This document shows positions 19,488 to 27,899 of a DNA stretch of 64,000 bases, piece after piece (position 1 is the stretch's first letter; every line of letters starts with the position of its first letter). The stretch covers positions 186,001 through 250,000 of the forward strand of contig NZ_JADJCO010000002.1 of assembly GCF_016703145.1 (NCBI RefSeq), read 5' to 3'. The notes under the pieces were generated by a model. The model saw only the letters and a program-made list of their open reading frames with translations. It made no database searches and had not been told where the DNA came from. Origin of the DNA: Ottowia sp. (GTDB lineage Bacteria; Pseudomonadota; Gammaproteobacteria; Burkholderiales; Burkholderiaceae_C). A program made the position numbers and the translations under genes.

Positions 19488-20239
19488 GCGCACAGCGCTA
19501 GTTCGAACGGGGCGTCCTCCCGCGCGGCATGCAGCTTGCCGTCGGCGTCGAGGCGCGCCAGGCGCACGGCCGCCATCAGGCGATTGCCGCTGATCTCGGG
19601 CACCAGCTTGAGCGATGCGTCGATGCGCAGGCGCAGCAACTGGAAGGTGCGCCCCTGTGGCAGCGTCTGCTGGAACTGGCCGGCGGTGGCCATCATCATC
19701 TGCGGCTTGCCCGTGTCGCGCAAGATCTGCAGCAGCAGGCCGATGGCTTGCGCCATCGGGCCCAGCGAGGCGGCCCACTGCTGCAGGTCGGCGCGGCGCG
19801 CGCCCGCCTGGCCTTGTTGCCAGGCGTGGTAGGCGGGCAGGTCGAACTCGCAGGTGCCGCCAGGGATCACGGCGCGGCTGCGGATGCCCATGAGCCACTC
19901 GATCTCGGTCAGCTCGTGGCCGGGCTTGCTGTGCTGCTGGCTGAGGCGGTTGAAGGCGTCGTCCAGGCGCGCCAAGATAGCGTCGAGCGAAGCCTCCGAG
20001 ATGGCGGGGTTGCCGCGGAAGGCGGCCATGTGGGCCTTCTGCTTCTCCAGGTCCTTCAGCACGTCCGACTTCAGGTCGGCGCGGCTGGTGACGTCCATGA
20101 CCTCGAAGATGGTGATGAGCGCGAAATGGTGGTCCAGCGCCGAGTCGCGCGGCAGCAACTGGCCGAGGCGGCCGAACAGGTGTTCGAGCCGGAGATAGGT
20201 GCGAATGCGTTCATTGAAAGGGTATTCGTACAGGATCAC
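19484..20239 (-). CDS. zapD: Cell division protein ZapD
   Basis: A 251-residue ZapD, which bundles FtsZ filaments and stabilises the division ring. The family opening YEYPFNERIRTYLRLE, the SALDHHFALITIFEVMDV helix and the GGTCEFDLPAYHAW motif are all present. The likely start is GTG at 20237-20239, since no ATG lies before the conserved YEYPF. It overlaps yacG by 4 bp and is 27 bp from coaE. Known relatives sit in the same coaE-zapD-yacG order from beta- to gammaproteobacteria. Confidence 0.94.
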   Translation of the reverse strand: MILYEYPFNERIRTYLRLEHLFGRLGQLLPRDSALDHHFALITIFEVMDVTSRADLKSDVLKDLEKQKAHMAAFRGNPAISEASLDAILARLDDAFNRLSQQHSKPGHELTEIEWLMGIRSRAVIPGGTCEFDLPAYHAWQQGQAGARRADLQQWAASLGPMAQAIGLLLQILRDTGKPQMMMATAGQFQQTLPQGRTFQLLRLRIDASLKLVPEISGNRLMAAVRLARLDADGKLHAAREDAPFELALCA

Positions 20240-20266
20240 GCGCAGGCTTTCGCTGACTGGCGCGAA

Positions 20267-20878
20267 TCATAGCCCGAAGCGCGCGGCCAACTCCTGCACT
20301 GCCGTGCGCAGTTCACGCAATGTGACACCTTCGCCGTTGAAGACCACCAGGTCGGCGGCGGCCAGCCGCTGCGCGCGGGTGGCCTGCGCGGCCAGGATCT
20401 GCTCGATCTGCGCGCGCGGCAGTCCGCTGCGCGCGACCACGCGCTCGATCTGGACCTCTGGCGGGCAGTCCACCACCAGCACGCGGTCCACCCGGGCGCG
20501 CCAGCGCGGCCCGGACTCGACCAGCAGGGGCACGTCGAACACCAGCAGTGGTCGGCCCTCGCTCAGGGCTTGCTGGGCTTGGCGGTCGGTTTCCTGGCCG
20601 ACCAGTGGGTGGATGATCGCCTCCAGACGCTGGCGGGCCGTGGCGTCGCGGTAGACCAGGTCGCGCATGGCGGCGCGGTCCAGCGCGCCGTCGGCGCCGA
20701 TCAGCGCGGCGCCGAATTCGGCCGCGATGGCCGGCAGCGCGCTGCCGCCGGCGGCCGTGGTGGCGCGGGAGATCGCGTCGGCATCGATCACGGCCGCACC
20801 CCGTTCGGCCAGCATGCCGCCCACCGTGGTCTTGCCGCTGCCGATGCCGCCGGTCAAGCCAAGCTGGATGAGCATCAT
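20267..20878 (-). CDS. coaE: Dephospho-CoA kinase
   Basis: A 203-residue kinase that phosphorylates dephospho-CoA, the last step of coenzyme A synthesis. The P-loop GGIGSGKT is at residues 10-17, followed by DADAISRATTAAGG with the catalytic aspartate. The CoA-domain segment FDVPLLVESG and the late VFNGEG strand are typical. Two adjacent ATG codons (20873-20878) could start it; the upstream one is used here. It lies between pilD and zapD, a conserved position. Confidence 0.95.
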   Translation of the reverse strand: MMLIQLGLTGGIGSGKTTVGGMLAERGAAVIDADAISRATTAAGGSALPAIAAEFGAALIGADGALDRAAMRDLVYRDATARQRLEAIIHPLVGQETDRQAQQALSEGRPLLVFDVPLLVESGPRWRARVDRVLVVDCPPEVQIERVVARSGLPRAQIEQILAAQATRAQRLAAADLVVFNGEGVTLRELRTAVQELAARFGL

Positions 20879-20889
20879 CCCGTGGGAGT

Positions 20890-21732
20890 CTACAGGCCGA
20901 CCACGCGCAGGATGGCCGATGGGCTGAAGATCATGGCCGTCAGGCCCGCCATGGAGAGGAACGGGCCGAAGGGCACCACGCCCCCCTCGCGCAGCGAGCG
21001 GGCCATCTTCATGCCGATGCCCACGACGGCGCCGATCACCGAGGCCATCAGGATGATGGGCACCAGTGCCGGCCAGCCGAACCAGGCGCCCAGCGCGGCG
21101 AACAGTTTGAAGTCGCCGTAGCCCATGCCCTCCTTGCCAGTGGCGAGCTTGAAGGCCCAGTACACCCCCCATAGCGACAGGTACCCGGCCACGGCGCCCC
21201 AGACCGCCTGCGGCAGCGGCACCTGGGTCCAGCCCAGCGCCGAGGCGATCAGGCCGGCCCACAGCAGGGGCAGCGTCAGGTCGTCGGGCAGCAGCGTCGT
21301 GTCCCAGTCGATCAGCGTCAGCGCCACCAGCACGGCGGCGAACAGGCACCACGCGGCGGCGGCGGGCGTCCAGCCCCAGCGCCAGGCGCACCACGCGAAC
21401 AGCGCGCCGGTCACCAGCTCGACCGCGGGGTAGCGCGGGCTGATCGGCGTTCCGCAGGATGAGCACTTGCCCCGCAGGGCCAGCCAGCTCAGCACGGGAA
21501 TGTTTTCGTGCCAGCGGATCTGGTGCCCGCAGTGCGGACAGCGCGAGCGTGGCACCATCAGGTTGAAGGGCGGCTGCGGTTCGGCGGGCCGGCCCGCCAA
21601 TTCGGCGCATTCCTCCGCCCACTGCCGCTCCATCATCTTCGGCAGGCGATGGATGACCACGTTGAGGAAGCTGCCTACGAGCAGGCCGAACACGCCGCCC
21701 AGCGTGGCCTGCAGCCACAGCGCTTCCGGCAT
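20890..21732 (-). CDS. pilD: Type IV prepilin peptidase / N-methyltransferase
   Basis: A 280-residue polytopic membrane aspartyl protease that cuts prepilins and methylates the new N-terminus. The cytoplasmic zinc domain has CPHCGHQIRWHENIP and CSSCGTPISPRYP. The catalytic aspartates fit LTLIDWDTTLLPDD and the GYGDFKLFAALGAW motif. About eight membrane segments are visible. The ATG overlaps the pilC stop (TGATG at 21730-21734), so translation is probably coupled. No pilin gene is in the window. Confidence 0.95.
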   Translation of the reverse strand: MPEALWLQATLGGVFGLLVGSFLNVVIHRLPKMMERQWAEECAELAGRPAEPQPPFNLMVPRSRCPHCGHQIRWHENIPVLSWLALRGKCSSCGTPISPRYPAVELVTGALFAWCAWRWGWTPAAAAWCLFAAVLVALTLIDWDTTLLPDDLTLPLLWAGLIASALGWTQVPLPQAVWGAVAGYLSLWGVYWAFKLATGKEGMGYGDFKLFAALGAWFGWPALVPIILMASVIGAVVGIGMKMARSLREGGVVPFGPFLSMAGLTAMIFSPSAILRVVGL

Positions 21733-22955
21733 CAGACGACCTGGCCCAGCTTGAAGATCGGCAGGTACATCGAGATCACGATGCCGCCGATGACGATGCC
21801 CAGGATGGCGATGATGATCGGCTCCATCAGGCTCGACAGGCCGGTGACCATCTCGTCCACCTCGGACTCGTAGAAGTCGGCCGCCTTGCCCAGCATGTGG
21901 TCGAGCGCGCCGGATTCCTCGCCGATGGCGGTCATCTGCAGCACCATGCTGGGAAAGATGTTGGCATGGGTCATCGCGGTGGTCAGGCTGATGCCGGTCG
22001 AGACCTCCTTCCGGATCTGGTCTGTGGCCATCTTGTAGACCGAGTTGCCCGAGGCGCCGCCGATCGAGTCCAGCGCCTCGACCAGCGGCACGCCGGCCGC
22101 AAACATCGTGGAGAGGGTGCGCGTCCAGCGCGCGATCACCGATTTCTCGACCAGATCGCCGAAGATCGGCAGCTTGAGCATCAGGCGATCCATGAACATC
22201 TGGACCTTCTCGCTGCGCTTCCAGGCCTGCAGAAAGAAATAGACGCCTCCGATCAGGCCGCCGAAGATCAGCCACCACCATTGGACGAAGAATTCGCTCA
22301 TCGCGATGACGAACAGCGTCGGCGCGGGCAAGTCGGCACCGAAGGAGGTGAACACCTCCTTGAACGCCGGGATCACGAAGATCATGATCACGGAGACGAC
22401 GACGAAAGCCACGATCAGAACGGCGACGGGATACATCAGGGCCGACTTGATCTTGGACTTGATCGCCTCGGTTTTCTCCATGTAGGTGGCCAGGCGATCG
22501 AGCAGGCTTTCCAGAATGCCGGCGGCTTCCCCTGCCTCCACCAAGTTGCAGTACAGGCTGTTGAAATGGATCGGGTACTTGCGGAACGCGGCCGAGAGCG
22601 AGGTGCCGGTCTCGATGTCGGTCCGGATGTCGTTGAGCAGCCGGGTCACGCTGGCATTGGGGTTGCCGCGGCCCACGATGTCGAAGGACTGCAGCAGCGG
22701 CACGCCGGCCTTCATCATCGTGGCCAGCTGGCGCGTGAAAATGGCGATGTCCTTGGGCTTGATCTTCTTGCCCGCGCGCATGCGGCGCTTCTTGATCTTG
22801 GTGACCAGCACGCCCTGGCGGCGCAGCGTGGCCTGCACCTGGTTCTCGCCGCCGGCGCGGGTTTCGCCGCGAACGATCTTGCCGTGGCGGTCCTTGCCCT
22901 CCCACTCGAAGACGAACTCCTTGATGTTCTTCGTGCCAGCGACTCGGGTTGCCAT
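21732..22955 (-). CDS. pilC: Type IV pilus inner-membrane assembly protein PilC
   Basis: A 407-residue platform protein of the type IV pilus machine. It has two copies of the T2SSF domain, one with FTRQLATMMKAGVPLLQSFD and one with RTLSTMFAAGVPLVEALD, and three membrane helices: about residues 175-197, 225-245 and 380-400. It works with PilB, whose gene is 13 bp upstream, and overlaps pilD by 3 bp. All expected parts are present. Confidence 0.96.
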   Translation of the reverse strand: MATRVAGTKNIKEFVFEWEGKDRHGKIVRGETRAGGENQVQATLRRQGVLVTKIKKRRMRAGKKIKPKDIAIFTRQLATMMKAGVPLLQSFDIVGRGNPNASVTRLLNDIRTDIETGTSLSAAFRKYPIHFNSLYCNLVEAGEAAGILESLLDRLATYMEKTEAIKSKIKSALMYPVAVLIVAFVVVSVIMIFVIPAFKEVFTSFGADLPAPTLFVIAMSEFFVQWWWLIFGGLIGGVYFFLQAWKRSEKVQMFMDRLMLKLPIFGDLVEKSVIARWTRTLSTMFAAGVPLVEALDSIGGASGNSVYKMATDQIRKEVSTGISLTTAMTHANIFPSMVLQMTAIGEESGALDHMLGKAADFYESEVDEMVTGLSSLMEPIIIAILGIVIGGIVISMYLPIFKLGQVV

Positions 22956-22968
22956 GTGGTGTTCTTTC

Positions 22969-24687
22969 TTATAGGTTGGTCACGGCCAGGACTTCCTCGA
23001 GCGAAGTGACGCCGATGCGGACCTTGTGCAGGCCCGACTGCCGCAGCGACCGGACGCCTTCCGCGCGCGCCTGCTCGGCGATGTCCAGCGCGCTGCCGTC
23101 CGCCAGGATGGTGCGTTGTATACCCTCGCTGATCGGCATGACCTCGTGGATGCCGATCCGGCCCTTGTAGCCGTTGATGCAGGCCGCGCAGCCGACCGGC
23201 CTGTAGGGCGTCCAGCTGCCATCCAATTCCTCTTCGATGAACCCGGCCTCTACCAGCGTCTCCCGGGGGATGTCTATCGGCGCCTTGCAACCGGGGCACA
23301 GGCGCCTGGCCAGGCGCTGCGCGGTGATCAGGATCACGCTGGAGGCGATGTTGAACGGGGCGATGCCCATGTTGCGCATGCGCGTCAGCGTGGTGGGCGC
23401 GTCGTTCGTGTGCAGGGTGGAGAGCACCAGGTGGCCAGTCTGGGCGGCCTTGATGGCGATGTCGGCCGTTTCGAGATCGCGGATCTCGCCCACCATGATG
23501 ATGTCCGGATCCTGGCGCAGGAAGGCCCTGAGCGCGGTCGCGAAGGTCAGGCCCGCTTTCTCGTTGACGTTGACCTGGTTGACGCCTGGCAAGTTGATTT
23601 CCGACGGGTCTTCTGCCGTGGCGATGTTGACGCCGGGCTTGTTCAGCAGATTCAGGCAGGTGTAGAGCGACACCGTCTTGCCGGAGCCGGTCGGGCCGGT
23701 GACGAGGATCATGCCGTAGGGACGCTCGATGGCCTTCAGCAGGCGTGCTTTTTCTTCCGGTTCGTAACCGAGCGCCTCGATGCCGAGCTTGGCGCTGCTC
23801 GGGTCCAGGATGCGGATCACGATCTTCTCGCCGAACAGTGTCGGCAAGGTGCTGACGCGGAAATCGATCACGCGATCGGGGCCGAGCCGGAGTTTCATCC
23901 GGCCGTCCTGCGGCACGCGCTTCTCGGAGATGTCCAGGCGCGAGATCACCTTGATCCGGGAGGCCAGCTTGTCCTTGATGGCGACCGGCGGCGAGACGAT
24001 TTCGCGCAACTCGCCGTCGATGCGGAAACGGACACGGTAGTTGTATTCGTACGGCTCGAAATGCAGATCGGAGGCGCGCATGTTGAACGCGTCGATCAGC
24101 ATTTTGTGCAGGAACTTGACCACTGGCACGTCTTCGGCGTCTTCCGCCGGCGTGGCGGATGTGAGCGACGCGTCGTCGAACTCGAAATCTCCGCTGACGA
24201 TGTGGTGCGTCGTCTCGGTGGTGGATTTCGTGTGGGCATCGATCAGGCGCGTGAGCTTGTCGAATTCCGCGATCACCCATTCCACGCCCATCTGGGTGGC
24301 GAACTTGATCTTCTCGGCGGCCTCATGGTCGGACGGATCGGCCGTGGCCACGATCAGGCGGCCGTTGCGCTTGCTCAGCGCCAGCAGGCGGTAGGCCTGG
24401 GACAGCTTGACATCGATCAGATTGGCGGGCAAACGCTGCAGGTCCAAGGCGTTGACGTCGATCAGTGGCGCCGAGAACGCCTGGGACATGGTGTGCGCCA
24501 GGTCGGCGGCGGACACCGCGCCGGACTCGGTCAGCTCCGTGATGAACTTCCTGTTGTTGGCCTGCGCCTTTCGGTAGATGTCCTCGGCGGCCTTCTGGTC
24601 GAGCTTGCCCGCCATGACCAGCGCTCTGCCGACCCCGGGCAGTGCGGAGGTCGTGGATTCCCTGCAAATGGAGTCGCCAACGGCCAT
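22969..24687 (-). CDS. pilB: Type IV pilus extension ATPase PilB
   Basis: A 572-residue hexameric ATPase that powers pilus extension. The N-terminal MshEN-type domain (about residues 50-150) is followed by the ATPase core with Walker A GPTGSGKT, an Asp box, and Walker B in DIIMVGEIRDLETAD. The zinc tetracysteine loop has CPGC and CAAC. It is the first gene of pilB-pilC-pilD-coaE-zapD-yacG. The 146 bp upstream, up to tRNA-Pro, must hold the operon promoter; none stands out. The start at 24687 agrees with the conserved LPGVGRALVMAGKL opening. Confidence 0.96.
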   Translation of the reverse strand: MAVGDSICRESTTSALPGVGRALVMAGKLDQKAAEDIYRKAQANNRKFITELTESGAVSAADLAHTMSQAFSAPLIDVNALDLQRLPANLIDVKLSQAYRLLALSKRNGRLIVATADPSDHEAAEKIKFATQMGVEWVIAEFDKLTRLIDAHTKSTTETTHHIVSGDFEFDDASLTSATPAEDAEDVPVVKFLHKMLIDAFNMRASDLHFEPYEYNYRVRFRIDGELREIVSPPVAIKDKLASRIKVISRLDISEKRVPQDGRMKLRLGPDRVIDFRVSTLPTLFGEKIVIRILDPSSAKLGIEALGYEPEEKARLLKAIERPYGMILVTGPTGSGKTVSLYTCLNLLNKPGVNIATAEDPSEINLPGVNQVNVNEKAGLTFATALRAFLRQDPDIIMVGEIRDLETADIAIKAAQTGHLVLSTLHTNDAPTTLTRMRNMGIAPFNIASSVILITAQRLARRLCPGCKAPIDIPRETLVEAGFIEEELDGSWTPYRPVGCAACINGYKGRIGIHEVMPISEGIQRTILADGSALDIAEQARAEGVRSLRQSGLHKVRIGVTSLEEVLAVTNL

Positions 24688-24833
24688 GGATCAATCGTTC
24701 CTGCAGGCGCAAACAGCCTGGCGATCATCGCCGAAGAGTGAGAATGTGTAAATGTCCCCTGATCCGCGATGTGTGCGGTAATCGACACATTGCCTTTGCG
24801 AATGCCTGGGCGCCGGCCCGGCTGGGGGAAAAC

Positions 24834-24910
24834 TGGTCGGGGTGAGAGGATTCGAACCTCCGGCCTCTACGTCCCGAACGTAGCGCTCTACCAGGCTAAG
24901 CTACACCCCG
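24834..24910 (-). tRNA. tRNA-Pro (anticodon CGG)
   Basis: A 77-nt tRNA on the minus strand with CCA encoded. Acceptor CGGGGTG pairs with CACCCCG, the anticodon arm is CTACG-TTCGGGA-CGTAG, and the T-loop is GTTCGAATC. Confidence 0.97.
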
Positions 24911-24930
24911 ATGGTGCCCGGCCCACAGGG

Positions 24931-25914
24931 TTACGAGCGCCGCTGCAGCAGCTGAGCCGGCAATTCTAGCAAACTATCTGCGTGGGTATTGTGCGGCAGT
25001 GCGCGCAAGGCATCGATGGCGCGGCGCGCCTGCTCGGCGGCGAGCAGGCGCGTGCCTTCGAGCGCCCCGCAGCGGCGCACGATGGTCACGATGGCGGCCA
25101 GCTCCGTGGTGCTGCCGGTTTCGATGGCCTGCCGTATCGTGGCGGCTTCGTCGGGGGTGCCCAGCCGCATCGCCAGGATCAGCGGCAGGGTGACCTTACC
25201 CTCGCGCAGGTCGTCGCCGAGGTTCTTGCCCATCTCGCCAGCATCGCCGTCGTAGTCGAGCACGTCGTCGATCACCTGGAAGGCCGTGCCCAGCGATTGG
25301 CCGTATTCGGCGCACGCCGCTTCCAGCTCGGGCGGGCTACCGGCCAGCACGGCGGCCAGGCGGCAACTGGCCTCGAACAGCTTGGCGGTCTTCGAGCGGA
25401 TCACGCGCAGGTAGGCGTCCTCGTCCAGCGAGGCATCGCGGATGTTCATCAACTGCAGCACTTCGCCTTCGGCGATCACGTTCGTGGCGTCTGCCAGGAT
25501 TTCCATCACGCGCATGCTGCCGGTTTCGACCATCATCTGGAAGGCGCGTGAATACAGGAAGTCGCCCACCAGCACGCTGGCCGGGTTGCCGAACACCTCG
25601 TTGGCGGTAGCACTGCCGCGGCGCAGGGTGGATTCGTCCACGACGTCGTCGTGCAGCAGGGTGGCGGTGTGGATGAACTCGACCACCGCCGCCAGGTTGA
25701 AGCGCTGCACGCTGGTGCAGCCCAGTGCGCCGCAGGTGAGCAGCAGCAGCACCGGGCGCAGGCGCTTGCCGCCCGACGAGATGATGTAGCGCGCCACTTC
25801 GCCGACCAGGGGCACGCCCGAATCCAGGCGGCGCGCGATGGTGGCGTCGACCTCGCGCATGTCGCCGGCGGCAAGCGCCAGCGCGCGGCTGGTGGGATTC
25901 GGGGGGGCGGACAA
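24931..25914 (-). CDS. ispB: Octaprenyl (polyprenyl) diphosphate synthase
   Basis: A 327-residue trans-prenyltransferase that builds the ubiquinone side chain. The first aspartate-rich motif is LLHDDVVDES and the second is VIDDVLDYDGD; GGKRLRP is the substrate-binding arm. Chain length cannot be read from the sequence, and octaprenyl is inferred from the family. The likely start is TTG at 25912-25914, because the next ATG (25860) would remove the conserved LALAAGDM lead-in. It is divergent from rplU. Confidence 0.93.
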   Translation of the reverse strand: MSAPPNPTSRALALAAGDMREVDATIARRLDSGVPLVGEVARYIISSGGKRLRPVLLLLTCGALGCTSVQRFNLAAVVEFIHTATLLHDDVVDESTLRRGSATANEVFGNPASVLVGDFLYSRAFQMMVETGSMRVMEILADATNVIAEGEVLQLMNIRDASLDEDAYLRVIRSKTAKLFEASCRLAAVLAGSPPELEAACAEYGQSLGTAFQVIDDVLDYDGDAGEMGKNLGDDLREGKVTLPLILAMRLGTPDEAATIRQAIETGSTTELAAIVTIVRRCGALEGTRLLAAEQARRAIDALRALPHNTHADSLLELPAQLLQRRS

Positions 25915-26024
25915 GGCGTGGACCAGGGGCGGGCAGTCGGAACCGGGAAAGGCGCCCCAAGGCGCCGAGTCGAGCGGGCATTATAGGTTTGCCCCAGGGC
26001 GGAAACAGTCGCCGGGACGGCGGT

Positions 26025-26053
26025 TTGCGAGCCTCGCTCGCCTTTGCTAAAAT
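26025..26053 (+). promoter_or_regulatory. Sigma-70 promoter of rplU-rpmA
   Basis: TTGCGA (26025-26030) and TAAAAT (26048-26053) are separated by exactly 17 bp. They leave a leader of about 45 bases before the rplU ATG. Confidence 0.75.
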
Positions 26054-26106
26054 ACGCGGTTCGCCGGAAGTTGGTCTGGCGAAACTTTCTTCAAAAGGGT
26101 CTTCAT

Positions 26107-26433
26107 ATGTACGCGGTCATAAAAACCGGTGGCAAGCAGTATCGCGTTGCCTCCGGCGAAAAGATCAAGATAGAACAGATAGCTGCGGACGTGGGCCAGG
26201 AGATCACCATCGATCAGGTTTTGGCTGTCGGCAGCGGCGGCGACCTGCAGGTGGGGGCTCCCCTGGTGTCCGGCGCCACGGTGGTGGCGAAGGTCGTCGC
26301 GCACGGCAAGCACGACAAGGTGCGCATCTTCAAGATGCGCCGGCGCAAGCACTACCAGAAGCGCCAGGGCCATCGCCAAGGCTATACCGAACTCGAAATC
26401 GGCGCCATCAACGGCGGCCAGTCCAAGGAGTAA
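26107..26433 (+). CDS. rplU: 50S ribosomal protein L21
   Basis: A 108-residue L21, a 23S rRNA-binding protein. The opening MYAVIKTGGKQYRV and the RRRKHYQKRQGHRQGYTELE basic signature are diagnostic. It is the first gene of rplU-rpmA, with 6 bp to rpmA, and has a clear sigma-70 promoter at 26025-26053. Confidence 0.98.
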   Translation: MYAVIKTGGKQYRVASGEKIKIEQIAADVGQEITIDQVLAVGSGGDLQVGAPLVSGATVVAKVVAHGKHDKVRIFKMRRRKHYQKRQGHRQGYTELEIGAINGGQSKE

Positions 26434-26439
26434 ACCACC

Positions 26440-26700
26440 ATGGCACAGAAAAAAGGCGGCGGCTCCACGCGCAACGGCCGCGATTCCAAGCCCAAGATGT
26501 TGGGCGTGAAGGTGTTCGGCGGCCAGGCCATCAGCGCCGGCTCCATCATCGTGCGCCAGCGCGGCACGCGTTTCCATGCGGGCAGCAACGTCGGCGTGGG
26601 CAAGGACCACACGCTGTTCGCACTGGTCGATGGTCAGGTGTCGTTCACGACCAAGGGTGCGCTGAGCAAGCACACCGTGGTGGTGACCCCGGCGGCCTGA
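26440..26700 (+). CDS. rpmA: 50S ribosomal protein L27
   Basis: An 86-residue L27 with the N-terminal MAQKKGGGSTRNGRDSKPK arm that reaches the peptidyl transferase centre, then GVKVFGGQAISAGSIIVRQR. Length and sequence are ordinary. The N-terminus starts directly with MAQKKGGG, so no cleaved extension as in Firmicutes is present. obgE follows after 81 bp that hold a weak terminator. Confidence 0.98.
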   Translation: MAQKKGGGSTRNGRDSKPKMLGVKVFGGQAISAGSIIVRQRGTRFHAGSNVGVGKDHTLFALVDGQVSFTTKGALSKHTVVVTPAA

Positions 26701-26724
26701 CGTCCATTCCGCCCACCCTGCCGG

Positions 26725-26746
26725 AGCCCCGCCCGAGCGGGGCTTT
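26725..26746 (+). terminator. Weak terminator between rpmA and obgE
   Basis: An 8-bp G/C stem, AGCCCCGC (26725-26732) with GCGGGGCT (26737-26744), loop CCGA, followed only by TTGGCGTTT. Partial read-through into obgE is likely. Confidence 0.55.
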
Positions 26747-26781
26747 GGCGTTTCTGGCGACGCCGTCAACTGGGACTGCCC

Positions 26782-27843
26782 ATGAAATTCGTCGACGAGG
26801 CCTACATCGATATCGCCGCCGGTGATGGCGGCAACGGCTGCGTCTCGTTCCGGCACGAGAAGTACAAGGAATTCGGCGGCCCCAACGGCGGCGACGGCGG
26901 GCGCGGCGGGCACGTGTTCGCGCTGGCAGACCCCAGCCTCAACACGCTGGTCGATTTCCGCTATGCGCGCCGCCACGAGGCCAAGCGCGGCCAGCACGGC
27001 ATGGGCTCGGACATGTTCGGCGCCGCGGGCGACGACATCACGCTGAAGATGCCGGTGGGCACGATCATCAGCGACGCGGAGAGCGGGGAGGTGCTGTTCG
27101 AGCTGCTAGCGCCGGGCGAGAAGATCCTGATCGCCAAGGGCGGCGACGGCGGCTTCGGCAATCTGCGCTTCAAGAGCGCCATCAACCGCGCGCCGCGCCA
27201 GAAGACGCCCGGCTGGCCCGGCGACAAGAAGAGCCTCAAGCTCGAGCTGAAGGTGCTGGCCGACGTCGGCCTGCTGGGCATGCCCAATGCGGGCAAGTCC
27301 ACCTTCATCGCGGCCGTCAGCAACGCGCGGCCCAAGATCGCCGACTACCCCTTCACCACGCTGCACCCCAACCTCGGCGTGGTGCGCGTGGGGCCCGAGC
27401 AGAGCTTCGTGGTGGCCGACATCCCGGGCTTGATCGAAGGCGCGTCGGAAGGCGCCGGGCTGGGCCACCAGTTCCTGCGTCACCTGCAGCGCACCCGGCT
27501 GCTGCTGCACGTGGTGGACATCGCGCCTTTCGACGAAGGCGTCGATCCTGTGGCGCAGGCCAAGGCCATCGTGGCCGAGCTCAAGAAGTACGACAAATCG
27601 CTTTACGACAAGCCGCGCTGGCTGGTGCTCAACAAGCTGGACATGGTGCCGGCGGACGAGCGCGCCGCGCGCGTGAAGGACTTCGTGCGGCGGCTGCGCT
27701 GGAAGGGGCCGGTGTTCCAGATCTCGGCGCTGACCCGCGAAGGCTGCGAGCCGCTGGTGCAGGCCATCTACCAGCACGTGCGTGCCGAGCAGCAGGCCGC
27801 CACGCACGAGCCACCGCATGACCCACGCTTCGATGCGGAATAG
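26782..27843 (+). CDS. obgE: GTPase Obg/CgtA
   Basis: A 353-residue ribosome-associated GTPase needed for 50S assembly and stress control. The glycine-rich Obg domain (about residues 1-158) includes GDGGNGCVSFRHEKY and GGDGGFGN. The G domain has G1 GMPNAGKST, G3 DIPGLIEGAS and G4 NKLD. The variable C-terminal tail is short. The stop at 27843 is directly followed by a family A element that reaches to the proB start. Confidence 0.97.
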   Translation: MKFVDEAYIDIAAGDGGNGCVSFRHEKYKEFGGPNGGDGGRGGHVFALADPSLNTLVDFRYARRHEAKRGQHGMGSDMFGAAGDDITLKMPVGTIISDAESGEVLFELLAPGEKILIAKGGDGGFGNLRFKSAINRAPRQKTPGWPGDKKSLKLELKVLADVGLLGMPNAGKSTFIAAVSNARPKIADYPFTTLHPNLGVVRVGPEQSFVVADIPGLIEGASEGAGLGHQFLRHLQRTRLLLHVVDIAPFDEGVDPVAQAKAIVAELKKYDKSLYDKPRWLVLNKLDMVPADERAARVKDFVRRLRWKGPVFQISALTREGCEPLVQAIYQHVRAEQQAATHEPPHDPRFDAE

Positions 27844-27899
27844 TTTGCTATCTAATTAATAGCTATTGGCGAAATATTGGCGCGGGCTATAGCCATAAA
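27844..27899 (+). repeat. Family A element forming the whole obgE-proB spacer
   Basis: TTTGCTATCTAATTAATAGC, then TATTGGCGAAATATTGGCGC, then GGGCTATAGCCATAAATG. It begins at the base after the obgE stop and ends in the proB start codon, so nothing else separates the two genes. Confidence 0.88.
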
